From Sideroxydans lithotrophicus ES-1 (GTDB lineage: Bacteria; Pseudomonadota; Gammaproteobacteria; Burkholderiales; Gallionellaceae), in the NCBI RefSeq assembly GCF_000025705.1, contig NC_013959.1, forward strand, positions 2,240,001 to 2,304,000: a stretch of DNA of 64,000 bases, read 5' to 3'. Shown piece after piece: positions 42,737 to 52,156 of this stretch. The notes beneath the pieces were generated by a model. It was not told the origin of the DNA, did not search any database, and saw only the letters and a program-made list of their open reading frames with translations. The translations under genes and the position numbers were made by a program. The stretch's first letter is position 1, and each line of letters opens with the position of its first letter.

Positions 42737-44605
42737 TCACCTCTCCAAGTCGGCCAGTCTATGTCCGGTCAGCGCATGTTTCACACTTTGATCCATGCGG
42801 CGCTGGGCGAACTCGGTCGTCGCCATGTTCAACGCCTCGACGGCCCGTTTGATCGCCTGATGGTCACTGCCGCCGAGTACCACCCTCAAGGCATCCATGC
42901 TGCGGCGGATGCGCACCTGCGCTTCAGCATCCAGCAACGCATCGCCATCCTGCTGCAGCGCATTATCCACCGCCTCGAGCAATTGCGCTGCCTCGGTCTG
43001 CTGCTCGCGCAAAGCTCGTGCCTTCATGTCATCGTGTGCGTGGCGGGTGGAATCCTGCAGCATGCGGGCGATCTCCTCATCGCTCAGACCGTAGGAGGGT
43101 TTGACCGTGATGTTCGCTTCGGTGCCGCTGGCCATCTCGCGCGCCGAAACGCTGAGCAGGCCATCGGCATCCACCTGGAAAGTAACGCGGATGCGCGCAG
43201 AGCCGGCCACCATCGGCGGAATGCCGCGCAGCTCGAATTTCGCCAGCGAGCGGCAATCGCTCACCAATTCGCGTTCGCCCTGCACCACGTGGATGCTCAT
43301 GGCGGTCTGTCCATCCTTGTAGGTCGTGAATTCCTGCGCACGCGCATTGGGTATCGTGCTGTTGCGCGGAATGATCTTCTCGACCAACCCGCCCATGGTC
43401 TCGATGCCCAGGCTCAGCGGAATCACATCCAGCAGCAGCCAGTCGTCCCCGCCGCGATTGCCAGCCAGCACATTGGCCTGGATCGCGGCCCCCAGGGCAA
43501 CGACCTTGTCCGGGTCGAGATTGTTCAGCGGAACCTGTTTGAAGAACTCCCCTACCGCGTGCTGCACTTGCGGCATGCGGGTCGAGCCGCCAACCATCAC
43601 GACGCCCTTGATGTCTTCCACTTTCAGCCTGGCATCGCGCAAGGCGCGGCGCGTAGCCTGCAAGGTGCGCGCCACCAGGTTCTGCGTCATTTCGTAAAAG
43701 TCATCGCGTTTGAGCGTCAGATCGACCAGCTCGCCCTGGCCCATCACCGCGGTGATCTGTGTCTGCGGCAGTTCGGTAAGCTGCTCCTTGGCACCGCGCG
43801 CATGCGTCAGCAGCAAGCGCGTGTCATGCGCACTCAGGGCGGACATGCCGGCCTTCTCCAGCATCCAGCAATAGATGCGATGGTCGAAATCGTCGCCGCC
43901 CAGGGCCGAATCGCCGTTGGTGGACAGCACTTCGAACACCCCCTTGGAAAGCCTCAGGATCGATATGTCGAAGGTGCCGCCGCCGAGGTCGAACACTGCA
44001 TACACGCCTTCGGCAGCGTTATCCAGCCCATAGGCGATGGCAGCGGCAGTGGGCTCGTTGAGGAGCCTCAGCACGTTGAGCCCCGCCAGTCTGGCTGCAT
44101 CCTTGGTGGCCTGGCGCTGGGCATCGTCGAAGTAGGCTGGCACAGTGATCACCGCGCCGACCAACTCCCCACCCAGCGATAGCTCGGCCCGCTCGCGCAA
44201 CACCTTGAGTATCTCGGCCGAAACTTCTACGGGACTCTTGATGCCGGCAACGGTGCGCAATTGCAGCATGCCGGGCGCGTCGACGAAGCGATACGGCAGG
44301 TTGCCGACTTCGCCCACGTCCTTGAGGCTGCGCCCCATGAAGCGCTTGACCGAAACGATGGTGTTTTGCGGATCTTCGCTCTGCACGGCCTGGGCTTCCT
44401 GGCCGACTTGGACACTGCCATCCGGCGCATAACGCACCACCGAAGGCAGCAACGCACAGCCGTGAATGTCATTCAGCACCGTGCTGATGCCGTTGCGCAC
44501 GGTCGCCACAAGTGAATTGGTCGTACCGAGGTCGATGCCGACCGCCAGCCGATGCTGATGGGGAGCGGCGCTGAGGCCGGGTTCTGCGATTTGCAACAGT
44601 GCCAT
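42737..44605 (-). CDS. hscA: Fe-S cluster chaperone HscA
   Basis: 622 aa, Hsp70 family. ATPase domain (~20-385: [40 protein letters not shown]). Substrate-binding beta domain (~390-510) and helical lid, with no DnaK-type EEVD end. It takes clusters from IscU by binding its LPPVK motif, which is present in the iscU product here. It lies 9 bp after hscB. Confidence 0.96.
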   Translation of the reverse strand: MALLQIAEPGLSAAPHQHRLAVGIDLGTTNSLVATVRNGISTVLNDIHGCALLPSVVRYAPDGSVQVGQEAQAVQSEDPQNTIVSVKRFMGRSLKDVGEVGNLPYRFVDAPGMLQLRTVAGIKSPVEVSAEILKVLRERAELSLGGELVGAVITVPAYFDDAQRQATKDAARLAGLNVLRLLNEPTAAAIAYGLDNAAEGVYAVFDLGGGTFDISILRLSKGVFEVLSTNGDSALGGDDFDHRIYCWMLEKAGMSALSAHDTRLLLTHARGAKEQLTELPQTQITAVMGQGELVDLTLKRDDFYEMTQNLVARTLQATRRALRDARLKVEDIKGVVMVGGSTRMPQVQHAVGEFFKQVPLNNLDPDKVVALGAAIQANVLAGNRGGDDWLLLDVIPLSLGIETMGGLVEKIIPRNSTIPNARAQEFTTYKDGQTAMSIHVVQGERELVSDCRSLAKFELRGIPPMVAGSARIRVTFQVDADGLLSVSAREMASGTEANITVKPSYGLSDEEIARMLQDSTRHAHDDMKARALREQQTEAAQLLEAVDNALQQDGDALLDAEAQVRIRRSMDALRVVLGGSDHQAIKRAVEALNMATTEFAQRRMDQSVKHALTGHRLADLER

Positions 44606-44614
44606 TATTGTTGT

Positions 44615-45157
44615 TTAAGAATCTAATTCGTCGAACGCGGAACCGATCTCTTCCGCCAGTTTCTCTAGAAATCTGAGCTTGCGAACTATACCGGAAGCTG
44701 CGGTGTAATCGCGAGTCTCGTCCATATCGATAGCGAGTTGCTGTTGCAGATTCCGCACCTCATGCTGCATGCGCTGTTCCAGCTCTTCCAGTGCCGAATT
44801 GTCTTTCGCCTGCCTTGCTGCTTCCAGCGCTTCGCGCCATTCCATCTGCTGCATCAGGAAATCGGTCGGCATCGCCGTGTTGCTCTCCTCCTGCGTGTCC
44901 ACGCCATGCAGCGACAACAAATAGCGCGCGCGGCTCTGCGGATTGCGGAGAGTCTGGTATCCCTCGTTGACACGGGTCGCCCATTGCATGGAAAGGCGGC
45001 GCTCCGCCTCGGAAAGATGAGCAAATTTATCGGGGTGGACTTGCGCCTGCAGCTCAAGGAAGCTTCTCTCCAGCGCGGCACTGTCGATCTTGAATAATGA
45101 AGGTAAGTTGAAGAGCTGGAAGTGATCCTGCTGGAAATCCAACGTCAGAATATTCAT
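44615..45157 (-). CDS. hscB: Co-chaperone HscB
   Basis: 180 aa from the ATG at 45157, overlapping the iscA stop by one base (TGATG). N-terminal J domain (~10-80) with HPD in QVHPDKFAH, and a C-terminal three-helix bundle that binds IscU. It delivers IscU to HscA and stimulates its ATPase. The open frame extends ten codons into iscA, which is not coding. Confidence 0.94.
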   Translation of the reverse strand: MNILTLDFQQDHFQLFNLPSLFKIDSAALERSFLELQAQVHPDKFAHLSEAERRLSMQWATRVNEGYQTLRNPQSRARYLLSLHGVDTQEESNTAMPTDFLMQQMEWREALEAARQAKDNSALEELEQRMQHEVRNLQQQLAIDMDETRDYTAASGIVRKLRFLEKLAEEIGSAFDELDS

Positions 45158-45480
45158 CAAACCTTGAAGCTTTCCCCGCAGCCGCACTGATCCTTCACGT
45201 TCGGATTGTTGAACTTGAACCCCTCGTTCAACCCCTCGCGCGTGTAATCGAGTTCCATGCCGTCGATATAGGGCAGGCTGTGCTGGTCGACCAGCACGGT
45301 CACACCGTTGCTGACGAACTGCAGGTCTTCGCTATCGACCGCATCGGCGAACTCCAGCTTGTAGGCCATGCCGGAACAACCGCTGGTGCGCACGCCGAGA
45401 CGCAGACCGACGCCCTTGCCGCGTTTGGCCAGGAAATTCTGCACATGTTTCGCCGCATTTTCAGTCAACGAGATGGTCAT
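45157..45480 (-). CDS. iscA: A-type Fe-S carrier IscA
   Basis: 107 aa. The three ligand Cys are present: Cys35 ([10 protein letters not shown]) and Cys99/Cys101 ([11 protein letters not shown]). It carries Fe-S clusters or iron to apo-proteins. It lies 12 bp after iscU and one base into hscB. Confidence 0.96.
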   Translation of the reverse strand: MTISLTENAAKHVQNFLAKRGKGVGLRLGVRTSGCSGMAYKLEFADAVDSEDLQFVSNGVTVLVDQHSLPYIDGMELDYTREGLNEGFKFNNPNVKDQCGCGESFKV

Positions 45481-45492
45481 GCTGAGCTCCAG

Positions 45493-45909
45493 TCATTTAT
45501 TGCCGTTACAGGCTGCTGTCTCCAGCGTTGCGCCATTCTTTGCCTTGTAATCCGCCACTGCCGCCTTGATCGCATCTTCCGCCAGGATCGAACAGTGTAT
45601 CTTCACCGGCGGCAATGCCAGCTCTTCGGCGATGTGGGTGTTCTTGATCGCCAGCGCCTGATCGACTGTCTTGCCTTTGACCCACTCGGTGACGAGCGAG
45701 CTGGATGCGATAGCCGACCCGCAACCGTAAGTCTTGAATTTGGCATCTTCGATGAGACCGTCCTTGCCGACCTTGATCTGCAGCTTCATCACATCGCCGC
45801 ATGCCGGCGCACCGACCATGCCGGTGCCGACATATGCGTCGTCCTTATCCAGGGAACCGACGTTGCGCGGATGTTCGTAGTGATCCAGTACTTTTTCGCT
45901 GTAAGCCAT
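45493..45909 (-). CDS. iscU: Fe-S scaffold IscU
   Basis: 138 aa. The cluster site is Cys37, Asp39 (GAPACGDVMK), Cys63 (YGCGSAIASSS) and Cys106 (HCSILAED). LPPVKIHC is the HscA-binding motif. It is the scaffold on which clusters are built. It lies 10 bp after iscS. Confidence 0.97.
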   Translation of the reverse strand: MAYSEKVLDHYEHPRNVGSLDKDDAYVGTGMVGAPACGDVMKLQIKVGKDGLIEDAKFKTYGCGSAIASSSLVTEWVKGKTVDQALAIKNTHIAEELALPPVKIHCSILAEDAIKAAVADYKAKNGATLETAACNGNK

Positions 45910-45919
45910 TATGTCCTCC

Positions 45920-47134
45920 TTAATGTGCAGCCCACTGCACAGTATTCATATCTATGCCATCCTTGTACATATCCCATAAGGGGGATAAGTCACGAAGTTT
46001 GGCAATCTTTTCCTGCAGCAGTTTCACTGTGTAATCAACCTCTTCCACCGTGGTGAAACGTCCGACCGTGAAACGGATCGAGCTGTGCGCCAATTCATCG
46101 TTGCGCCCCAGAGCACGCAGCACGTAGGAAGGCTCCAGGCTGGCCGAGGTACAGGCGGAGCCGCTGGAAACCGCGACATCCTTGACCGCCATGATGAGCG
46201 ACTCACCCTCGACGAAGTTGAAGCTCACATTCAGATTGTGCGGCACGCGGTGTTCCATATCGCCATTGAGGTAGACCTCTTCCATGCCGGACAACCCCTT
46301 CCACAAGCGGTCGCGCAACATGCGGATGCGCTCGTTCTCGCTTGCCATCTCTTCTTTGGCGATGCGGAACGCCTCGCCCATGCCGACGATCTGGTGCGTC
46401 GGCAATGTGCCGGAACGGAAACCGCGCTCATGTCCGCCGCCATGCATCTGCGCTTCCAGACGCACACGCGGTTTGCGCCGCACATACAGAGCACCGATGC
46501 CTTTCGGGCCGTAGGTCTTGTGCGCCGAGAACGACATCAGGTCGATTTTGAGCTTTTGCAGATCGATACCCACCTTGCCGGTCCCCTGCGCCGCATCGAC
46601 GTGGAACAGGATGCCGCGCTCGCGGCATATCTCGCCGATGGTGGCAACATCCTGGATCACTCCGATCTCGTTGTTCACCAGCATCACCGACACCAGCGTG
46701 GTATCCGGACGCAGCGAAGCCTTGAACTTGTCCAGGTCGAGCAAACCATTCGGCTCGGGATCCAGATAAGTGGCAGCGAATCCCTGCCGTTCCAGTTCGC
46801 GCACGGTATCCAGCACGGCCTTGTGCTCGGTCTGCACGGTGACGATATGCTTGCCCTTGTCCGCGTAAAAATGCGCCGCGCCCTTCAGGGCAAGATTGTT
46901 CGATTCGGTCGCACCCGAGGTCCACACGATCTCTTTCGGATCGGCATTGACCAAAGCAGCAACCTGCTCGCGCGCACGCTCCACCGCTTCATCCGCCGCC
47001 CAGCCGAAAGAATGCGAACGAGAGGCGGGATTACCGAATTTCTCGGTGAGATACGGGATCATCGCCTCGGCCACGCGCGGATCGACCGGTGTGGTTGCGG
47101 AATAATCCATATAGATCGGCAAATGCAGCTTCAT
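45920..47134 (-). CDS. iscS: Cysteine desulfurase IscS
   Basis: 404 aa from the ATG at 47134 with a strong AGGAGG site; the frame is open 12 codons upstream. The PLP lysine is in [12 protein letters not shown] and the catalytic Cys in [14 protein letters not shown]. It supplies sulfur for clusters and for tRNA thiolation. The leader before it contains a doubled hairpin. Confidence 0.97.
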   Translation of the reverse strand: MKLHLPIYMDYSATTPVDPRVAEAMIPYLTEKFGNPASRSHSFGWAADEAVERAREQVAALVNADPKEIVWTSGATESNNLALKGAAHFYADKGKHIVTVQTEHKAVLDTVRELERQGFAATYLDPEPNGLLDLDKFKASLRPDTTLVSVMLVNNEIGVIQDVATIGEICRERGILFHVDAAQGTGKVGIDLQKLKIDLMSFSAHKTYGPKGIGALYVRRKPRVRLEAQMHGGGHERGFRSGTLPTHQIVGMGEAFRIAKEEMASENERIRMLRDRLWKGLSGMEEVYLNGDMEHRVPHNLNVSFNFVEGESLIMAVKDVAVSSGSACTSASLEPSYVLRALGRNDELAHSSIRFTVGRFTTVEEVDYTVKLLQEKIAKLRDLSPLWDMYKDGIDMNTVQWAAH

Positions 47135-47148
47135 TACATTCCTCCTGT

Positions 47149-47254
47149 AACCAATGAGTTGACCCGGCATCTTTGCCGGTCAAGCCAGCTGCCTATAACC
47201 AACGACTCGCCCGGCGTGTTTTGCCGGGACAGTCAGAAGGCAGTAGTCAATCAG
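47149..47254 (-). repeat. Tandem hairpin leader between iscR and iscS
   Basis: Two similar ~50-bp units each hold TAACCAA, a stem-loop and a CTGCC/GGCAG edge. Hairpin A is CCGGCA-TCTT-TGCCGG (47164-47179). Hairpin B is CCCGGC-GTGTTTT-GCCGGG (47210-47228). They sit where enteric iscR-iscS leaders carry the RyhB-controlled mRNA structure. No T-run follows, so attenuation by termination is unlikely; mRNA stability control is possible. Confidence 0.6.
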
Positions 47255-47261
47255 TTTTATA

Positions 47262-47744
47262 TCAAGCAGGCACTCGTGCAGCAGTGTCGGCCTTCGTCGC
47301 CATCGTGATGGGAGCGATCTCGGAAACGCCAGCCTTGCTCTGAATCTGACCGTCGACCAGTTGCTGAAGATTGATCTTGCTCAGATATTCGTGGATCGCC
47401 TCATTCAGGCCAAACCACAGATCATGGGTCAGACAAGGTTTGCCGTCTGCACAATTGCCTCGCGTCCCGCATTGCGTTGCGTCCAGCGCCTCATCCACGG
47501 CAGTGATGATATCTACCATCGATATCTTGTTCGCAGGGCGCGCCAGACAATAGCCGCCACCCGGACCGCGCACGCTGGCCACCACATTGTTGCGGCGCAA
47601 CTTGCCGAACAACTGCTCCAGATAAGACAGCGAGATCTTCTGCCGCTCGCTGATTCCTGCCAGCGTCACGGGGCCCTTGCCGCCGCGCATCGCCAGATCC
47701 ACCATTGCCGTTACTGCAAACCGCCCTTTCGTCGTGAGTCGCAT
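47262..47744 (-). CDS. iscR: Fe-S sensing transcriptional regulator IscR
   Basis: 160 aa from the ATG at 47744 with AAGGGGA upstream. Rrf2-family winged helix (MRLTTKGRFAVTAMVDLA, SLSYLEQLFGKLR, VRGPGGGYCLAR). The [2Fe-2S] ligands Cys92, Cys98, Cys104 and His107 match E. coli IscR numbering. It represses the isc operon when clusters are plentiful. It heads the operon, with its own promoter just behind cysE. Confidence 0.96.
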   Translation of the reverse strand: MRLTTKGRFAVTAMVDLAMRGGKGPVTLAGISERQKISLSYLEQLFGKLRRNNVVASVRGPGGGYCLARPANKISMVDIITAVDEALDATQCGTRGNCADGKPCLTHDLWFGLNEAIHEYLSKINLQQLVDGQIQSKAGVSEIAPITMATKADTAARVPA

Positions 47745-47839
47745 AACATTCCCCTTCTTCAAATTAAACCAGATGCGGCGAACTGCCGCCCGTTACCCAT
47801 TCGCATTTTGAGGGCGTTATCCCTCTAACTTCTGAGGGC

Positions 47840-47868
47840 ATCATAGAATACCTGATTCTTTTAATCAA
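47840..47868 (-). promoter_or_regulatory. isc operon promoter
   Basis: On the minus strand, TTGATT (47863-47868) and TATGAT (47840-47845) are exactly 17 bp apart, giving a ~90-nt leader to iscR. It overlaps the end of cysE closely. I could not find a convincing type 1 IscR site, though autorepression is expected. Confidence 0.6.
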
Positions 47869-47874
47869 CTTCTT

Positions 47875-48606
47875 TTAATCGACTATCTTATTTAGATGGT
47901 TCGGATCGAATTTATCGGCGGTGGCACGCTCTTCTTCCACGCGCACGCCCATCTTTTCCAGCTGCTGCAGAATGAAGTCGATGCGCTGATCGACAGTGAC
48001 GCTATGCCCGATCAAACCGTGCAGGGTCTTGGCGACCGGATCGTTCTGGTCGTTGCCGATGGCATAGGCCTTGAAGCCATGGTCGGCCTTCTTCTCCTCA
48101 TCCAGGATGCGCGCGGGGATACCGGCAGCCGTCGCGCCCGCGGGCACGTCCTTCACCACCACGGCATTGGAACCGATCTTGGCGCCATCGCCGATATGGA
48201 TCGGGCCGAGCACCTTGGCGCCGGCGCCGATCACCACGCCGTTGCCCAGTGTCGGATGGCGCTTGCCCTCTTTCCACGAAGTACCGCCCAGCGTCACGCC
48301 GTGATACATGGTCACATCGTCGCCGATCTCGGCAGTCTCGCCGATCACCACGCCCATGCCATGGTCGATGAAGAAGCGCCGCCCGATGGTCGCCCCGGGA
48401 TGTATCTCGATGCCGGTGAACCAGCGCGCGAAGTGCGAGATGAAACGCGCCAGCCATTTCAGGCCGACGTGCCACAGCGTGTTGGACATGCGATGGAAGA
48501 TGCGCGCATGCAGCCCCGGATAGCAGGTCAGCACCTCGAAAGTATTGCGCGCCGCCGGATCGCGGTCGAATACGCTGGCGATGTCTTCGCGAATATTTTT
48601 AAACAT
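47875..48606 (-). CDS. cysE: Serine O-acetyltransferase
   Basis: 243 aa, short CysE form. N-terminal helices ([20 protein letters not shown]), then left-handed beta-helix hexapeptides with the catalytic His/Asp region ([20 protein letters not shown]) and [20 protein letters not shown]. It makes O-acetylserine for cysteine synthesis, upstream in purpose of IscS. It overlaps trmJ by 8 nt and precedes iscR, a grouping common in beta- and gamma-proteobacteria. Confidence 0.94.
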   Translation of the reverse strand: MFKNIREDIASVFDRDPAARNTFEVLTCYPGLHARIFHRMSNTLWHVGLKWLARFISHFARWFTGIEIHPGATIGRRFFIDHGMGVVIGETAEIGDDVTMYHGVTLGGTSWKEGKRHPTLGNGVVIGAGAKVLGPIHIGDGAKIGSNAVVVKDVPAGATAAGIPARILDEEKKADHGFKAYAIGNDQNDPVAKTLHGLIGHSVTVDQRIDFILQQLEKMGVRVEEERATADKFDPNHLNKIVD

Positions 48607-49363
48607 CTTTGTGCTCTTCCAGATAGCGTTTTCTCAGACGGGCATTGTACTCGGTTGCCACGGTCAGCATGCCGCGCAGGATATTGATCTCCTCATCCTC
48701 CAGCCGGGTACGCGAGTACAGGCGACGCAGACGCTGCATCAACCGCGCCGGATTCTGCGTGGTGAAGAAACCGATCTCGAACAGCGTCTTTTCGAGATGT
48801 GCATACAAACCTTCGACACGTTCATGCGTGGCAGGTTCGATCTGCGGGATGGCCGGGGTAAAGCTCTGTGCCGCCACGTTCAGCTCATAGGCCATCACTT
48901 GCACCGCCGCCGCGATATTGAGCGAAGAGAAATCGGGGTTCGCCGGAATGTTCACGCCCAGCTGCGCCTTGCCCATCTCTTCGTTGGTCAGGCCGGACAT
49001 CTCGGTGCCGAACAACAGGGCCACCGGATTGCTGGCAGCATGCTGCAACACTTCCGGCATCGCCTCGCGCGGCGCCTTCACCTCAATGGAGATGTCGCGC
49101 AGGCGCGCCGTCATCGCCACGGTGAACACCACGCCTTGCAGCGCCTCGTCGATGGAACTGCACACCACCGCACTCTGCAGGACATCGTCCGCACCGGCAG
49201 CCATCGCCGTCGCCTGTGCATCGGGGAAATAACGCGGATTGATCAAGTACAGATGCTGCAACCCCATGGTCTTCATCGCCCGCGCAGCCGCGCCGATGTT
49301 GCCAGGATGGGTGGTGTGGCTGAGCACCACACGGACATTCTCTAAAGGATTAGGTTTATTCAA
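48599..49363 (-). CDS. trmJ: tRNA (cytidine/uridine-2'-O-)-methyltransferase TrmJ
   Basis: About 254 aa from a TTG at 49363; no ATG or ribosome site lies near the true N-terminus ([20 protein letters not shown]). The frame runs to 49549 only through the repeat. SPOUT fold with [18 protein letters not shown] and [20 protein letters not shown]-like knot motifs, plus a C-terminal dimerisation tail (~165-254). It methylates position 32 of tRNAs. The poor start suggests that the inserted element upstream changed its translation signals. Confidence 0.85.
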   Translation of the reverse strand: MNKPNPLENVRVVLSHTTHPGNIGAAARAMKTMGLQHLYLINPRYFPDAQATAMAAGADDVLQSAVVCSSIDEALQGVVFTVAMTARLRDISIEVKAPREAMPEVLQHAASNPVALLFGTEMSGLTNEEMGKAQLGVNIPANPDFSSLNIAAAVQVMAYELNVAAQSFTPAIPQIEPATHERVEGLYAHLEKTLFEIGFFTTQNPARLMQRLRRLYSRTRLEDEEINILRGMLTVATEYNARLRKRYLEEHKDV

Positions 49364-49421
49364 AACGCAATACCAACTAAAATACGGGCTGGTTAAATCA
49401 ATCGGAACTTCGGGCAACCGT

Positions 49422-49587
49422 CGCGAGCGGCTTGAGTGCAAGGCGCGTGGAGCGCAGAACACGAGACATATCTGACAGATAGGCGAGTGTTTCGAGCACC
49501 GCGCAACGCAGCGAGCGGATGGGTGGCGATGTAACCGCCGGGCACCCACCGGCCTGCCCCTTGCGGGTAAATCAAGTCGCGCAGCAG
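49422..49587. repeat. Structured dispersed element, copy 3 (trmJ-suhB gap)
   Basis: Shares GCAAGGCGCGTGGAGCGCAG (49438-49457) and GAGCACCGCGCAACGC (49494-49509) with the other copies. The outer helix pairs GCGGCTTGA (49427-49435) with TCAAGTCGC (49572-49580), 9 of 9 counting one G-T. The inner hairpin is TATCT-GAC-AGATA (49469-49481). The 265-bp gap around it has no other gene. Confidence 0.78.
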
Positions 49588-49628
49588 GTTAACCAAAGTT
49601 CCGTGCTCATTAAAAAGGTCGTACATAT

Positions 49629-50426
49629 ATGCACCCCATGCTCAACATCGCGGTGAAGGCCGCCATTCGCGCAGGCAAACTGATCTACCGTGCCGCCGAC
49701 AACCTCGATCACCTCACCGTGACCAAGAAATCCCACGCGGATTACGTCAGCGAAGTCGACCGCGCCGCCGAGCGCATCATCATCGAAGCCTTGAAGGAAG
49801 CCTATCCCAGCCACGCGATTCTAGCAGAAGAGAGCGGCGCCCAAGGCGAGTCGGAATACGTGTGGATCATCGATCCGCTCGATGGCACCACCAATTTTCT
49901 GCATGGCGTGCCGCAGTATGCAGTCTCCATCGGCCTGCAGCACAACGGCATAATGACCCAGGCCGTGGTGTACGACCCGACCAAGAACGACCTGTTCACC
50001 GCCACCCGCGGTCGCGGCGCTTTCCTCAACGACAAACGTCTGCGCGTCAGCAAACGCAAAGAGATGGCGGACGCCCTGATCGGCACCGGTTTCCCGTATA
50101 GCAGCTTCGAACACATGGATGCCTATATGGGCATCGTCCGCGATGTCATGCAAAAAAGTTCGGGCATACGACGCCCCGGCGCCGCCTCGCTGGATCTCGC
50201 GTGGACAGCCGCCGGCCGTTACGATGGCTTCTTCGAGACTGGACTGAAACCCTGGGACATGGCTGCCGGATGCCTGCTCATCACCGAAGCGGGCGGCATG
50301 GTCAGCGACCTGCATGGATCGGACACATACCTCAAGAGCGGCCATATCTGTGCTGGCAACCCCGACATCCATCAGCACCTGCTGCATATCATCTCGCCGT
50401 ATCTGACACCCGGCCTGAAAGGCTAA
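49629..50426 (+). CDS. suhB: Inositol-1-monophosphatase family protein SuhB
   Basis: 265 aa. Lithium-sensitive phosphatase fold with metal sites [26 protein letters not shown] and [19 protein letters not shown]. In E. coli SuhB also joins the rRNA antitermination complex. The ATG at 49629 is used; ATG 49638 (three codons on) is possible. It is divergent from trmJ, a classic pairing. Confidence 0.94.
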   Translation: MHPMLNIAVKAAIRAGKLIYRAADNLDHLTVTKKSHADYVSEVDRAAERIIIEALKEAYPSHAILAEESGAQGESEYVWIIDPLDGTTNFLHGVPQYAVSIGLQHNGIMTQAVVYDPTKNDLFTATRGRGAFLNDKRLRVSKRKEMADALIGTGFPYSSFEHMDAYMGIVRDVMQKSSGIRRPGAASLDLAWTAAGRYDGFFETGLKPWDMAAGCLLITEAGGMVSDLHGSDTYLKSGHICAGNPDIHQHLLHIISPYLTPGLKG

Positions 50427-50451
50427 CGCAGACGAGCTTACGACGGCCCCC

Positions 50452-51486
50452 ATGGATTCAACCATTCTCGTCCTCGCGATCTCGACCATCGCCATCGTGC
50501 TGATCTTCGAGTACACCAACGGATTCCATGACGCCGCCAACATCATCGCCACACTCATCGCCTCGCGCGCGATGACGCCGGTGCAGTCCGTGCTGCTGGT
50601 GGCCTTCTTCGAATTCCTCGGCCCCCTGCTCGGCGGCACTGCGGTAGCCGACACCATCGGCACATTCGTATCGCTGGGCGATATCGACCGCGTGCTTGCC
50701 CTGACCATCGTGCTGTGCGGCTTGATCGGCGCCATCGCGTGGAACCTGCTGACCTGGTGGTTCGGCATCCCCTCTTCTTCGTCACATGCACTCGTCGGCG
50801 GTCTGGCAGGCGTGGTCATGGTCGCCGCCGGATCGCACCATGTCGCCTGGGGCTTCAGCGACCTGCTGCACGGCCACCTGAGCGGTGTCGCCAAAGTGAT
50901 CGCCGCGCTGATCCTGTCGCCCATCATCGGCTTCGGCATCGGTTACCTGTTGCACAAGATCATGCTGCGCCTGTTGCGCGGCGCACATCCTTCCATCAAC
51001 CGCGACCTGCGCCATCTGCAATACGTGACCTCGGCCGGACTGGCCTTTTCGCACGGCGCCAACGACGGACAAAAGAGCATGGGCATCCTCACGCTCGTGC
51101 TGCTGCTGGGCGGCTTCATCCCCACCTTCGCCGTGCCGTTCTGGGTGATCGTCGCCTGCTCCCTGACCATCACGCTGGGCATCCTCTCCGGCGGCTGGCA
51201 GATCGTGCGCACACTGGGCTTTTCGATCTACAAGATCCGCCCCCTGCATGCACTGGATTCGCAGATGACCGCCGCCAGCGTGATCTTCAGTTCCTCGCTG
51301 TTCGGCGCCCCCGTCTCCACCACCCATGTGGTCGCATCCTCCATCATGGGCATCGGCGCTTCGGAACGCCCGAAGGCCGTGCGCTGGGGCAAGGCGACCG
51401 AGATCGCCACCACCTGGGTGATCACCATCCCCGGTGCGGCATTGATGTCGATTAGCTGCTATCTTGTCATCCGAGCATTCGTCTGA
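50452..51486 (+). CDS. pit: Inorganic phosphate transporter (PiT family)
   Basis: 344 aa, about ten membrane helices. The PiT signatures FEYTNGFHDAANIIATLIAS near the start and FSHGANDGQKSMGILTLVL in the second half are intact. It imports phosphate with protons or sodium, often as a metal-phosphate complex. It is followed after 9 bp by its DUF47 partner. Confidence 0.93.
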   Translation: MDSTILVLAISTIAIVLIFEYTNGFHDAANIIATLIASRAMTPVQSVLLVAFFEFLGPLLGGTAVADTIGTFVSLGDIDRVLALTIVLCGLIGAIAWNLLTWWFGIPSSSSHALVGGLAGVVMVAAGSHHVAWGFSDLLHGHLSGVAKVIAALILSPIIGFGIGYLLHKIMLRLLRGAHPSINRDLRHLQYVTSAGLAFSHGANDGQKSMGILTLVLLLGGFIPTFAVPFWVIVACSLTITLGILSGGWQIVRTLGFSIYKIRPLHALDSQMTAASVIFSSSLFGAPVSTTHVVASSIMGIGASERPKAVRWGKATEIATTWVITIPGAALMSISCYLVIRAFV

Positions 51487-51495
51487 GAACAACAA

Positions 51496-52146
51496 ATGAC
51501 CAAAGCCAATCCAGCCTCCAAATTCCTGCTTGCACGCATCCTCGACCGGGTATTCCCCAAGGTGCCGGATTTCTTCCAGATGCTCACCGAGCAAACGCTC
51601 AAGGTCGCGCACACCGTCAACCTGCTGGTCGAATACATGGAACACAACGACCCGACGGTCGCCGAAGCGCTCAAGCAGAACGTGCACGAAGCCGACCTGA
51701 TCAAGGTGCGCAACCTGCACGAACTCAATGATGCCTTCTCCACCCCGATCGACCGCGAGGATATCTACCGCGCCATCGTCGCGCTCGACGACATCGTGAT
51801 GTACTGCAAGACCACCGTGCACGAGATGGACGTGCTCGCCGTCACCTCGGACCAGTTCATGCGCGACATCTCGCACTGCATCAAGGAAGGCGTCGATGCG
51901 CTGTCCAAAGGCTACGCCAAGCTCGGCACCTCCCCCGCCTCCGCTGCAGCGGACGCTGACGCAGCGCGCAAAGCCGAACGCCATGCCGAAAAAAAATACC
52001 GTTTTGCCCTGTCGACCCTGTTCGAGGGCAGCGACTACGTCAACATGTTCAAGCGCCGCGAGATCTACCGCCACCTGACCAATGCCGCCCATCACATGGC
52101 GCAATGCGCCAACACACTGCACGACATCGTGGTCAAGATAAGCTGA
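51496..52146 (+). CDS. DUF47 (PhoU-like) regulator of the Pit transporter
   Basis: 216 aa, all-helical PhoU-like protein ([39 protein letters not shown]). DUF47 proteins regularly accompany Pit transporters and seem to modulate them. It sits after pit here; the reverse order is also common. A short Ala-rich stretch (~150-160) is probably a loop. Confidence 0.88.
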   Translation: MTKANPASKFLLARILDRVFPKVPDFFQMLTEQTLKVAHTVNLLVEYMEHNDPTVAEALKQNVHEADLIKVRNLHELNDAFSTPIDREDIYRAIVALDDIVMYCKTTVHEMDVLAVTSDQFMRDISHCIKEGVDALSKGYAKLGTSPASAAADADAARKAERHAEKKYRFALSTLFEGSDYVNMFKRREIYRHLTNAAHHMAQCANTLHDIVVKIS

Positions 52147-52156
52147 GTCTCGCCGC

